Shown here: positions 1-5,710 of the stretch, piece after piece
Layout of the letters: every line of letters begins with the position of its first letter
How positions within the stretch are numbered: the stretch's first letter is position 1
DNA from: a virus
Virus record (IMG/VR): IMGVR_UViG_3300041662_000011
Coordinates: 1 to 24,338 of that record
DNA length: 24,338 nt
Reading direction: 5' to 3' (one strand)
Made by a program: the position numbers and the translations under genes
Notes under the pieces: generated by a model
Told to the model about the DNA's origin: nothing
The model's database searches: none
The model's input: the letters and a program-made list of their open reading frames with translations, nothing else

Positions 1-211
1 GCCAGTCGATTCTCTGTGCGTAAACGTAAGCTTGTTGGATTAGCTTCATTGCAACTGTAAACTCGGTAATGGTTGCGGACGTAAAGCGACGACCTTTTAC
101 ATCACCATACTCGTTCTTATCGGCTGAGTTGTTGTATAGGATCAGATCCTCGATCTGCTCTGCAATCATCTGAACTTTGTATTGAGCATACTCAAAGTGT
201 CCGCCGCTCAT
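1..211 (-). CDS. Hypothetical phage protein, N-terminal part (cut by the window edge)
   Basis: The reading frame opens at ATG 211 and runs without a stop off the left edge, giving about 70 residues. The protein begins MSGGHFEYAQYKVQ and continues as a charged, soluble, probably helical chain. That opening resembles small conserved phage proteins of unknown function. Its start overlaps the stop of the upstream gene as ATGA (211-208), so it is probably translationally coupled to it in the leftward operon. No catalytic motif is visible. Confidence 0.75.
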   Translation of the reverse strand, partial: MSGGHFEYAQYKVQMIAEQIEDLILYNNSADKNEYGDVKGRRFTSATITEFTVAMKLIQQAYVYAQRIDW

Positions 212-435
212 GTGTTCTTCTCCTTTAATTTGGCTTCGACAATTGCCGCAACATCCACAAACGAAAAGTCATCGACGATGGATGGCACACGAGGACGCAT
301 TGAGTCGTAGTCTTCCGGTGTTAGCCCAACCCAAGCCACGGACATCGCCGCTGCCCGAGCTGTCTTTTCGTCCATTGCTTCATTCCATCCGGTTTGATAG
401 CCCTCTGCATAGCCCACACAATATTCTTCGTTCAT
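208..435 (-). CDS. Hypothetical 75-residue protein
   Basis: A soluble, acidic protein of 75 residues starting MNEEYCVGYAEGYQTGW. The repeated G-Y/G-W pattern at the N-terminus (residues 8-17) is typical of small phage helical proteins, but I do not recognise a named family. Both ends overlap the neighbouring genes by 4 bases (ATGA at 435-432 and at 211-208). This is strong evidence that it is a real, coupled member of the operon downstream of the primase-helicase. No membrane segment or metal motif is visible. Confidence 0.7.
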   Translation of the reverse strand: MNEEYCVGYAEGYQTGWNEAMDEKTARAAAMSVAWVGLTPEDYDSMRPRVPSIVDDFSFVDVAAIVEAKLKEKNT

Positions 436-620
436 AAACTGCGCTCCTTCAACGATACAGGCTCATCCTCTGGCTGCTCAAGCTGTGCTTTTAGTGCGTC
501 TATAGCTTCCTTTACTTCATACGACCCACCCAGCCGCCAAACAGCAACTCCGCCGTAATGGCCAAACAATCCTCGCAGCGCATCCAGCGCTTGCTGCATT
601 ATTTCTTTGTCAGTCATCAT
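432..620 (-). CDS. Hypothetical 62-residue protein
   Basis: The protein starts MMTDKEIMQQALDALRGLFG and is largely amphipathic helix. This N-terminus (TDKEIMQQALDAL) is common in small phage and prophage proteins of unknown function. The start overlaps the stop of the primase-helicase as ATGA (620-617), and its own stop overlaps the next gene in the same way, so translation is probably coupled. The first or second Met could be the start. No function is assigned. Confidence 0.7.
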   Translation of the reverse strand: MMTDKEIMQQALDALRGLFGHYGGVAVWRLGGSYEVKEAIDALKAQLEQPEDEPVSLKERSL

Positions 621-2194
621 AGCCCCGTTTCATCAATAAGAGAACATTCATTTAAATACCCCGTCTGTCTATCATAATGTAGGCCAAACTTCTCACCTGT
701 GGCGCTACCTGCAAACCTGTCTTTCAACACGCGGAAGGTGGTGGTTTGCCTCTTCACAGGATCAGCAGCTTGCTTGTCTCGCTCTAAACCAAACATGTAA
801 TGAGACCAACGAGCAATAGCCCGACTACCAGTAAAATGTTTCTCAAGAACCCTTCCCCCCTCTTCGTGAGCCTTACCCTCAGGCGTTGTGAGATGACTAA
901 CAAAATGAATAATGAGGCCGTCAGATTGAGCGAGGCTAGCCATATCTGCCATGATTCCATCGAGTGCTCTCCTTTCATCTTGTTCGTTGGCCGCTAATGC
1001 CGTTAGGTGGTCTAAATAAATCATCTTAATGTCATAAGCCTTAGCAAAGTAGCGAATAATTCCCTTCACTGCTGCCCAATCCATCGCTCCAAAGTGCTCC
1101 ATCATATACAACTGGTTGCGCTTGTCAAGCCTTTCAACACTGTTTTCGTATTGTTCACGCGTCCACCCTGCATCAGGAATGTGATAGAGCTTCTTGTCCA
1201 GCTTACCGGCAACCCGCTGCGCAGTTTCTACGACATTCTGTTCTAAGTAAATCACCCCCACCTTCTCTCCCAACACATCAATGTCATAGCTAATCTGTTG
1301 CGTAAATACATCAGTTTTACCTACACCAACGCCTGCACCAAAGCCATAAATCTCCCCCTTACGCCGTCCATATGTGAGGCGTGTAAGCGTTGGGAAGCAC
1401 CACGGAAGACCAGCCATTGGAGGCGTTAGCATCCGCTCCTTGATGTCACTAACTGTCACAATGTTCTCGGGCTTGAACTCCTCCGCCTTCCACCAAACGC
1501 TTACAAACTCCTTATCCTTGCCGGCTGCTAGGTAATCACAGGCATCCTTGAAGCCTGCCAAGTGCTTAACAACCTTGCTCTTTCCCCCAAACAACTCAGC
1601 AACTTCTTTAGCTGCTTTCATGCCTGGCTCGTCTGCATCAAAGCAGATTACAACTGAGTCGAAGCTGTCTAGCCACTCAAAGGCTGCTTTACAGTCCTTC
1701 AGAGCCGCCTGTGCCCCGTTTCTAACGCTCACCGTAGGGTAGAGGCTACCCTGCATTTGGAACGCTGCTAGAGCGTCCAGTTCACCCTCGCAAATGGTGA
1801 CAGCCTTTCCCCCAGAACTGAATAGGGATTGTCCGAATAACTGAGCGCTTTTAAAGTTTCCCCGGATAGAGAAAGATTTATCCGCAACACTTCTGACCTT
1901 TGCAGCAACAACAGTTCCGCTTGCGTCAGTGTAAGGGTAATGGTGGCTGAATTCATCTTGTCTAACCTCATATTTGGCGCATGTTGAGCGGGTAATTCCT
2001 CGGTCTGGGATGCTCTTGATCTCCCCTACTGTTTCCATAGGTGCTTTCATTAATTGTTGCCTTACTGGGGCTTCGTTGCCATCCCCTGCCGTAGTGTTGC
2101 AGACAAAGCAATGGGTGTGCCCGTCGTCATACAAGGCGCAGCCGTCGCTGCTGCTACATGCAGAGCACTCAACATGCTTTAAAAACTTGCTCAT
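617..2194 (-). CDS. Bifunctional DNA primase-helicase (T7 gp4-like)
   Basis: This 525-residue replication protein should synthesise primers and unwind DNA at the fork as a ring. The N-terminus carries a Cys4 zinc-binding primase domain (C10, C13, C29, C32). A TOPRIM domain follows, with CEGELDA (135-141) and the acidic motif FDADEPG (185-191). The C-terminal RecA/DnaB-like helicase domain has Walker A GAGVGVGKT (286-294), Walker B IYLDH (392-396) and an HFVSHL motif (430-435). Length and domain order match T7 gp4 (566 residues in T7, from memory). The start is supported by an AGGGAAA Shine-Dalgarno-like sequence just upstream. It lies late in the leftward operon, after many small early genes. 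No polymerase gene is in the window; one may lie further left. Confidence 0.95.
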   Translation of the reverse strand: MSKFLKHVECSACSSSDGCALYDDGHTHCFVCNTTAGDGNEAPVRQQLMKAPMETVGEIKSIPDRGITRSTCAKYEVRQDEFSHHYPYTDASGTVVAAKVRSVADKSFSIRGNFKSAQLFGQSLFSSGGKAVTICEGELDALAAFQMQGSLYPTVSVRNGAQAALKDCKAAFEWLDSFDSVVICFDADEPGMKAAKEVAELFGGKSKVVKHLAGFKDACDYLAAGKDKEFVSVWWKAEEFKPENIVTVSDIKERMLTPPMAGLPWCFPTLTRLTYGRRKGEIYGFGAGVGVGKTDVFTQQISYDIDVLGEKVGVIYLEQNVVETAQRVAGKLDKKLYHIPDAGWTREQYENSVERLDKRNQLYMMEHFGAMDWAAVKGIIRYFAKAYDIKMIYLDHLTALAANEQDERRALDGIMADMASLAQSDGLIIHFVSHLTTPEGKAHEEGGRVLEKHFTGSRAIARWSHYMFGLERDKQAADPVKRQTTTFRVLKDRFAGSATGEKFGLHYDRQTGYLNECSLIDETGL

Positions 2195-2203
2195 CTTGTT
2201 TCC

Positions 2204-2293
2204 CTAAAATAATGCGTCTTCTCTTACCGGTATTGGTTTTGGCGGAATGATGATAGCACCGTTTTCATCCCTTTTAGGAAAAGGCCACGACAA
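2204..2293 (-). CDS. Possible 29-residue protein with TTG start
   Basis: Immediately after the TAA of the 58-residue gene upstream, the same frame continues from a TTG codon for 29 residues to a TAG. A GAGGAG Shine-Dalgarno-like sequence lies about 6 bases before the TTG. The peptide is protein-like: it has a Pro-rich stretch IIIPPKPIPV and ends REDALF. It fills the gap between the upstream gene and the primase. It could be a separate short gene started at TTG, a readthrough extension of the preceding gene, or a remnant. Confidence 0.45.
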   Translation of the reverse strand: MSWPFPKRDENGAIIIPPKPIPVREDALF

Positions 2294-2470
2294 TTAGGGC
2301 TCCTCTTGAAAGTCTGGGTGTAAAGTCTTTGCCTCAGCGATGCCAGCTTCTATGGCTTTCATAATACCAAAGCGCAATAACGCATCCTTCATATCATCTG
2401 AGAGGTCAAAAGAATAAACAGCACTACCGTCGGCGTTCTCTTTAAGCAAAGACACATTAATAACAGTCAT
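2294..2470 (-). CDS. Hypothetical 58-residue protein
   Basis: Starts MTVINVSLLKENADGSAVYSF and ends HPDFQEEP. It looks like a compact beta-strand pair followed by a helix (DDMKDALLRFGIMKAIEAG). This pattern is familiar from small phage proteins of unknown function. A GGGGGA Shine-Dalgarno-like sequence lies 5 bases before the ATG. The start overlaps the stop of the 19-residue ORF upstream as ATGA. It is shorter than typical gene-finder cut-offs, but spacing, ribosome site and composition support it. Confidence 0.7.
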   Translation of the reverse strand: MTVINVSLLKENADGSAVYSFDLSDDMKDALLRFGIMKAIEAGIAEAKTLHPDFQEEP

Positions 2471-2526
2471 AAATCCCCCATTAAGTTAATAACAAAAACT
2501 GTAATCGTAATTAAGACAATAATCAT
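2467..2526 (-). CDS. Possible 19-residue hydrophobic peptide
   Basis: A micro-ORF encoding an almost entirely aliphatic peptide (MIIVLITITVFVINLMGDL), long enough for one membrane-spanning helix. Its ATG overlaps the stop of the 57-residue gene upstream and its TGA overlaps the start of the 58-residue gene downstream. Both overlaps are ATGA. This double coupling is what supports it; it may equally act only to carry ribosomes across the gap. Confidence 0.4.
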   Translation of the reverse strand: MIIVLITITVFVINLMGDL

Positions 2527-2696
2527 TTAATTCCTTTCTCTTCCATCCTATTTGTAATTGTTTTTAATACAGCATACAACCCTTGGGTTTCCACCAAGGC
2601 AACGACATCATTAATAACCTGCCATTCATGAAACTCTTGTTCCATTAAGTCCCAGTCGGGGCTATTGTCTTCGGGTATATAAAAATCATTGGCCAT
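2523..2696 (-). CDS. Hypothetical 57-residue protein
   Basis: Starts MANDFYIPEDNSPDWDLMEQEF, giving an acidic N-terminal half followed by a likely helix (VINDVVALVETQGLYAVLKTI) and a charged tail. A purine-rich AAAGAAAG stretch precedes the ATG. It is in the same orientation as its neighbours and ends in an ATGA overlap with the next micro-ORF. No recognisable domain; the function is unknown. Confidence 0.65.
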   Translation of the reverse strand: MANDFYIPEDNSPDWDLMEQEFHEWQVINDVVALVETQGLYAVLKTITNRMEEKGIK

Positions 2697-2757
2697 TGGT
2701 TTCTTTCTTTAAAGGACTGTAGTACTAAAGGTTGTATTAATTGTTGGTTGTCTATAA

Positions 2758-2775
2758 CTTCTAAGAACTTAGAAG
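2758..2775. repeat. Inverted repeat CTTCTAAG-AA-CTTAGAAG
   Basis: A perfect 8-bp inverted repeat separated by 2 bases sits just past the stop of the zinc-ribbon gene (2780-3004). As RNA it could form a 7-bp stem with a 4-base loop. No strong U-tract follows on the minus strand, so it is more likely an mRNA processing or stabilising hairpin than an efficient terminator. The CTTAGAAG word also occurs at 5973-5980, 6356-6363 and 6411-6418. Confidence 0.4.
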
Positions 2776-2779
2776 AACT

Positions 2780-3004
2780 TCATAGTTCTTTAAAGGTAGG
2801 GTAGCAGAAGTTGTCAGTGTTGTCAACATCTTCTTCAATAACCCCACCGTTCATAAGGTCTTTACGGTCAATAGTAGGTAAATCAACACTCATAGTCACC
2901 GAATAATGGCATTTATTGCATAAATCGAGGAATTCTCGGGTTGTTGCGTGCCTCCGTGTACTCTCGAAGTCGTTCAAGGGTTTGTCGCAGCATAGGCATT
3001 TCAT
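2780..3004 (-). CDS. Small zinc-ribbon-like phage protein
   Basis: A 74-residue protein with two CxxC knuckles, C3-x2-C6 and C29-x2-C32, separated by a short charged linker. This is the arrangement of a small zinc ribbon. The start MKCLCCDKPLNDFESTRRH resembles a group of small podovirus proteins of unknown role. Zinc binding is inferred from the Cys spacing; any DNA, RNA or protein target is unknown. The region just upstream lacks a clear Shine-Dalgarno sequence, so expression may depend on upstream translation. Confidence 0.75.
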   Translation of the reverse strand: MKCLCCDKPLNDFESTRRHATTREFLDLCNKCHYSVTMSVDLPTIDRKDLMNGGVIEEDVDNTDNFCYPTFKEL

Positions 3005-3061
3005 AGGAGGATCTCAGTTAGGTTAGAAGGGGTGAAGGCTACTCAGCCACCACCATGGTTT

Positions 3062-3376
3062 TTAAACAGCGCCTAAGGGCTTCTGAGGCTCTTTAAACGT
3101 ACATGCCTTCAGATTTCCAGTGTCGCCGTCAAAAACAAGTACACAATTACATTCCAACGGGCTTGCAGCATAGACCAACGGGCCAGCGTAAGGACTATTG
3201 ACCAGCAACACTTCACGCACCACGTCGGGCTTGGGTATGGGTTTAATCCTATATTCTGCACTATCAAACCAACTAGGAGACGATAGGGTGTACCAAATTT
3301 GCTTATCACTTAGATAAACCTCAATAGTTTCACCGTTGGCCCATGCCATGATTATGTCGTAGTGTTTGTTTTTCAT
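3062..3376 (-). CDS. Hypothetical 104-residue protein
   Basis: The N-terminal half has the pattern HYDIIMAWANGETIEVY...W.TLSSPSWFDSAEYRIKP. This is seen in a widespread small phage protein family: a helix with the AWANG motif, an aromatic-rich strand region and a YRIKP end. The rest (residues 50-104) is likely beta-structure. The ATG overlaps the stop of the preceding gene as ATGA (3376-3373). The function is unknown. Confidence 0.75.
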   Translation of the reverse strand: MKNKHYDIIMAWANGETIEVYLSDKQIWYTLSSPSWFDSAEYRIKPIPKPDVVREVLLVNSPYAGPLVYAASPLECNCVLVFDGDTGNLKACTFKEPQKPLGAV

Positions 3377-3627
3377 TTAATATCTTTTTCTACAATAATA
3401 TATTTAATAATGCGATTGTTATATATCTGCTGTTTAAAACAAATAAACCCAGCGCCATCCGTGGATACATGCGCAGACCAGCTTTTGCTTGGCCTGCAAA
3501 GCCCTTCAATTCTTGCAGCCCGTAGATCGTCCTCTATGCCTTTGGCTGTATAACCAAGGGCTAGACCAAGGCCAAGGGCTGTAAAGCCTGCCAATGGCCA
3601 TAGAAGCCCCTTAGACGCGCCATACAT
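3373..3627 (-). CDS. Small membrane protein, about 84 residues
   Basis: The frame is open from a TTG at 3684, but that start would overlap the upstream gene by 74 bases. The ATG at 3627 gives a more normal 17-base overlap and is preferred. From there the protein starts MYGASKG, then has one hydrophobic span (LLWPLAGFTALGLGLALGY, about residues 8-26). A charged segment with two Cys (residues 42 and 62) and a Lys/Ile-rich tail follow. It is probably a single-pass inner-membrane protein; the role is unknown. The weak ribosome site leaves the exact start uncertain. Confidence 0.6.
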   Translation of the reverse strand: MYGASKGLLWPLAGFTALGLGLALGYTAKGIEDDLRAARIEGLCRPSKSWSAHVSTDGAGFICFKQQIYNNRIIKYIIVEKDIK

Positions 3628-3829
3628 TGTATTCCCAATCCAATAGCAGGCTCTTTTCAATTTCCTGCACCACTCGCGGATCAATCACTAGCATGAGGTC
3701 TGGTCCTTTATCTATTTTTATTGTACATAGGGAGAATATCGGGGAATATCCATAATCTTCCTCTATTATATACATACCATTGAAAGGTATTTTATCAACA
3801 ACTTCGTAGAATATATGTTTTTTAGTCAT
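3611..3829 (-). CDS. Hypothetical 72-residue protein
   Basis: Starts MTKKHIFYEVVDKIPFNGMYIIEEDYGYSP and looks like a small alpha/beta protein with strands around residues 5-25 and 28-50. AAGGGC lies 6 bases before the ATG as a ribosome site. Its 3' end overlaps the following membrane-protein gene. No known motif. Adjacent genes on this arm share its AT-rich composition. Confidence 0.6.
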   Translation of the reverse strand: MTKKHIFYEVVDKIPFNGMYIIEEDYGYSPIFSLCTIKIDKGPDLMLVIDPRVVQEIEKSLLLDWEYNVWRV

Positions 3830-3832
3830 AAC

Positions 3833-4063
3833 TTAGCCCTTAATTACCCCTTGATTAGTGTTGATAATATCGTGATAATGTCCATCCTTATCAAACAACT
3901 GTACAAGGTTGTTATCATTAAACGAACGGAATTTTGCAGGTAGTTTCATATATAATTCAAAATCACGCATTAGTTTTGGTAAAGTACGAGCGCTCAGGAG
4001 TATGCTTTGATGCTTACCGTGTAAATCGTTGTTATGCCAGATAATTATTGAGTAATTATTCAT
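3833..4063 (-). CDS. Hypothetical 76-residue protein
   Basis: Starts MNNYSIIIWHNNDLHGKHQSI and is preceded by AAAGGA in a good ribosome-binding position; the stop of the upstream 45-residue gene lies inside that leader. The protein appears mixed alpha/beta, with a central helix (LPKLMRDFELYMKL). No named family recognised. It is one of a run of closely spaced leftward early genes. Confidence 0.6.
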   Translation of the reverse strand: MNNYSIIIWHNNDLHGKHQSILLSARTLPKLMRDFELYMKLPAKFRSFNDNNLVQLFDKDGHYHDIINTNQGVIKG

Positions 4064-4064
4064 A

Positions 4065-4202
4065 TTATCCTTTAATTAGTTTATAAATCGCTGCATACTC
4101 ATTAAGTAATTGATTATTGTCTGCGATCCAATCCAGGGCATATTGACGATCGTTAAAGGTGACAGCGACAATGCCTGATGATATGTGAACTACTTTATAC
4201 AT
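4065..4202 (-). CDS. Hypothetical 45-residue protein
   Basis: A short ORF (MYKVVHISSGIVAVTFNDRQ...) with an AAGG ribosome site 7 bases upstream. Its stop lies one base before the next gene's start. The sequence suggests a beta-hairpin followed by a helix (YALDWIADNNQLLNEYAAIYKL), a fold plausible for a small phage protein. Codon use and spacing fit the operon. No function can be assigned. Confidence 0.6.
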   Translation of the reverse strand: MYKVVHISSGIVAVTFNDRQYALDWIADNNQLLNEYAAIYKLIKG

Positions 4203-4217
4203 GGTTTTACCTTATAG

Positions 4218-4343
4218 TTAAGACAAATAAACAAGCAAACCAAAGGCAATGGCCACACCTAAGGCTAGAACAAGTATCCAGTCAAACAGCTTTTCGTAAA
4301 TAGACGGCTTGGTGGTGATGATGTAGGGCTTCAATGGCTTCAT
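4218..4343 (-). CDS. Small single-pass membrane protein, 41 residues
   Basis: Starts MKPLKPYIITTKPSIYEKLF, then has one strongly hydrophobic segment (about residues 22-40, DWILVLALGVAIAFGLLVYL). It ends immediately after the span. The basic N-terminus suggests the N-in orientation. It is a plausible small early inner-membrane protein. Size and context support a gene, but no family is recognised and the ribosome site (GAAAGAAT) is only moderate. Confidence 0.55.
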   Translation of the reverse strand: MKPLKPYIITTKPSIYEKLFDWILVLALGVAIAFGLLVYLS

Positions 4344-4351
4344 GGATTCTT

Positions 4352-4579
4352 TCAGTTCAAAAGGGCTTTACAAATGGCGTCAGCTTCGGCGCCATCAATG
4401 GAAGTTTCTAGCGCTTCCACGTAATCAGCAAATTGTGCGTGAGTTATAGGTAATAGTTTTCCCTTCCCCGCCTCTGCTGCTGATTGAACCACAAGCCCGG
4501 GTTTAGCAAGGCATGCACTGTAGCGGCTTGAGTTGTGGAGTAAGCGCGAAGCTGTGACAGTCAATTCTGATGTTTTCAT
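4352..4579 (-). CDS. Hypothetical 75-residue protein
   Basis: The frame is open further upstream, but the ATG at 4579 is chosen because GGAGG, a near-perfect Shine-Dalgarno, lies 7 bases before it. The longer version begins with an Arg-rich stretch read from the gene upstream. The protein (MKTSELTVTASRLLHNS...) is mostly helical. It has a segment HAQFADYVEALETSIDGAEADAI near the C-terminus. No known domain. Confidence 0.65.
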   Translation of the reverse strand: MKTSELTVTASRLLHNSSRYSACLAKPGLVVQSAAEAGKGKLLPITHAQFADYVEALETSIDGAEADAICKALLN

Positions 4580-4590
4580 AATAGACCTCC

Positions 4591-4911
4591 TTAAAATTGT
4601 AAATAGACAAAGCCGCTTGGTGTTTCGCCGACCACGATTGTGTAGTTGTGTAAGTACTCCCGCACGGCGTCGACTTCGTCGCATCCTTCGTCAATCTCAA
4701 TTGAATAGTAGTCGATGACTTCACCCGTGCTGCTCTCTGCGTAGTCGCAGCAAATAGAAACGACGTCCAGTTCTATCTCTTCGCCGGTGTCTTCTTCGAT
4801 CTGCTCAAAGTGCTCCAAAAGTAGCCCAAGCGCCGGGCGGCTGAATTGATTGGCGCGACCAGCACAGGTGAAGGCGTCAATGAATGCTGATTGTGTGATT
4901 GTGGTTTTCAT
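4591..4911 (-). CDS. Hypothetical acidic protein, 106 residues
   Basis: Starts MKTTITQSAFIDAFTCAGRANQFS and continues as a very acidic protein (EQIEEDTGEEIELDVVSICCDYAESS). It appears mixed alpha/beta with a VYLQF end. Proteins of this look occur in phages and plasmids as conserved unknowns. A small acidic early protein that mimics DNA or blocks a host factor is a possible role, but only an inference. It has its own promoter (4942-4969). Confidence 0.7.
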   Translation of the reverse strand: MKTTITQSAFIDAFTCAGRANQFSRPALGLLLEHFEQIEEDTGEEIELDVVSICCDYAESSTGEVIDYYSIEIDEGCDEVDAVREYLHNYTIVVGETPSGFVYLQF

Positions 4912-4941
4912 GACTTGCTTTCAGTGGTTGGTGATGCGTGT

Positions 4942-4969
4942 AGTTTACGCGGGTTGTTCGGGCTGTCAA
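4942..4969 (-). promoter_or_regulatory. Leftward sigma-70-like promoter (C)
   Basis: On the minus strand, TTGACA (4969-4964), a 16-base spacer and TAAACT (4947-4942) lie about 31 bases upstream of the ATG at 4911. The -35 box is perfect and the -10 box matches 4 of 6. The arrangement repeats that of the two promoters at 5262-5289 and 5537-5564, which supports all three. Confidence 0.65.
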
Positions 4970-4979
4970 TGATTATTTT

Positions 4980-4996
4980 CTAGGGGTTTTCCCTAG
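4980..4996. repeat. CTAGGG-GTTTT-CCCTAG inverted repeat upstream of promoter C
   Basis: A perfect 6-bp inverted repeat around a 5-base centre, about 10 bases upstream of the -35 box of promoter C. Its core AGGGGTTTTCCCT (4982-4994) recurs exactly at 5577-5589, about 12 bases upstream of promoter A. Same core, same placement and same orientation suggest a protein-binding site or upstream promoter element. Confidence 0.5.
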
Positions 4997-5019
4997 GATT
5001 GTGAAACTGCTGGTCCCGC

Positions 5020-5232
5020 TTAATTTTGGAACCATTCACGAAGCCAGCTTCGCGCTTTCTGGAGTGACTTCGTGTTAAAGCGTGTCACTTCTTCGCCGTG
5101 TTCGTCTGTTACCCTATAGATCCACTCACTTGTGAACGTCAATTTGTATTGATGGCCGTGCAACTTCAGCGTGCCATCCTTAGCCTGAGCTGCAAGCGCT
5201 ACGGCTTGACGTTCTAGGGTTCCGTAATTCAT
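5020..5232 (-). CDS. Hypothetical 70-residue protein
   Basis: The frame opens at 5289, but that would include the promoter. The ATG at 5232 follows AAAGGACAACCC, a ribosome site shared with the next gene upstream, and is preferred. The protein (MNYGTLERQAVALAAQAKDG...) starts with a helix. Strand-rich sequence follows (YKLTFTSEWIYRVTDEHGEEVTRF), and then a basic/aromatic helix ending WLREWFQN. It has its own promoter. Function unknown. Confidence 0.65.
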   Translation of the reverse strand: MNYGTLERQAVALAAQAKDGTLKLHGHQYKLTFTSEWIYRVTDEHGEEVTRFNTKSLQKARSWLREWFQN

Positions 5233-5261
5233 TGGGTTGTCCTTTGGTTGTTGATGGTTCA

Positions 5262-5289
5262 AGTATAGGGCATTAGTGACGCCCGTCAA
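5262..5289 (-). promoter_or_regulatory. Leftward sigma-70-like promoter (B)
   Basis: Minus strand: TTGACG (5289-5284), a 16-base spacer ending GCCC, and TATACT (5267-5262), about 30 bases before the ATG at 5232. Both boxes match 5 of 6. The region after the -10 box, including a CAACAACCAAAGG ribosome-site leader, is nearly the same as downstream of promoter A, so the two leaders look duplicated. Confidence 0.75.
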
Positions 5290-5292
5290 GCT

Positions 5293-5508
5293 CTATCTTT
5301 TCGCTATTATCTTAACAGATGCAAAGTTAGGGGCTTCGCCAGTGTATCGGGCGACACGAAATGAGTGAAACCCTTGAGCGCTTGCAGCTGCTTTCACGCG
5401 GTTGATGTTCTCAATGGCTAAGCGGTTGTCGGGAAAGCATGCGAGTAAGTCCTCTTGGTATGATTCGTTAGATTCCTTAGCTAAGCCATAAATTAGGATG
5501 TCGTTCAT
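5293..5508 (-). CDS. Hypothetical 71-residue protein, first gene of the leftward arm
   Basis: Starts MNDILIYGLAKESNESYQEDLL. The central helix (NRLAIENINRVKAAASAQGF) and flanking strands (HSFRVARYTG, SVKIIAKR) suggest a compact alpha/beta fold. It lies directly downstream of the best of the three leftward promoters (TATAAT box), so it is probably among the first genes expressed after infection. Its leader, CAACAACCAAAGGCAACC, resembles that of the next gene. Function unknown. Confidence 0.7.
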   Translation of the reverse strand: MNDILIYGLAKESNESYQEDLLACFPDNRLAIENINRVKAAASAQGFHSFRVARYTGEAPNFASVKIIAKR

Positions 5509-5536
5509 TTGGTTGCCTTTGGTTGTTGATGATTCA

Positions 5537-5564
5537 ATTATAGGGCTGCAATGTCTGTCGTCAA
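5537..5564 (-). promoter_or_regulatory. Leftward sigma-70-like promoter (A)
   Basis: Minus strand: TTGACG (5564-5559), a 16-base spacer ending GCCC, and a perfect TATAAT (5542-5537), about 29 bases upstream of the ATG at 5508. This is the closest to consensus of the three leftward promoters and probably begins the leftward transcript. Confidence 0.8.
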
Positions 5565-5576
5565 GAACTATTTCAT

Positions 5577-5589
5577 AGGGGTTTTCCCT
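5577..5589. repeat. Second copy of the AGGGGTTTTCCCT element
   Basis: An exact 13-base copy of the core at 4982-4994, here upstream of promoter A. The flanks (TATTTCAT before, TTGTG after) also resemble those at 4974-5003, and both copies have GAAAC about 10 bases further on. Probably a regulatory site duplicated with its promoter. Confidence 0.5.
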
Positions 5590-5680
5590 TGTGTCTTGGA
5601 AACAACACGCAGGGCTTGCTAGTCCCTCTGAAGACTATATAGGGCCCCACGTCACCTCACCCCTTGCTCCAAAGCACTAA

Positions 5681-5694
5681 TGACCAGCTGGTCA
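5681..5694. promoter_or_regulatory. Perfect 14-bp palindrome TGACCAGCTGGTCA
   Basis: Each half is the exact reverse complement of the other with no spacer. This is the shape of an operator bound by a dimeric regulator. It lies about 120 bases upstream of leftward promoter A, so it is not a direct promoter-blocking site for that promoter. Which protein would bind is unknown; no repressor gene is recognised in the window. Confidence 0.4.
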
Positions 5695-5710
5695 GTAACT
5701 CGACAGGCTA

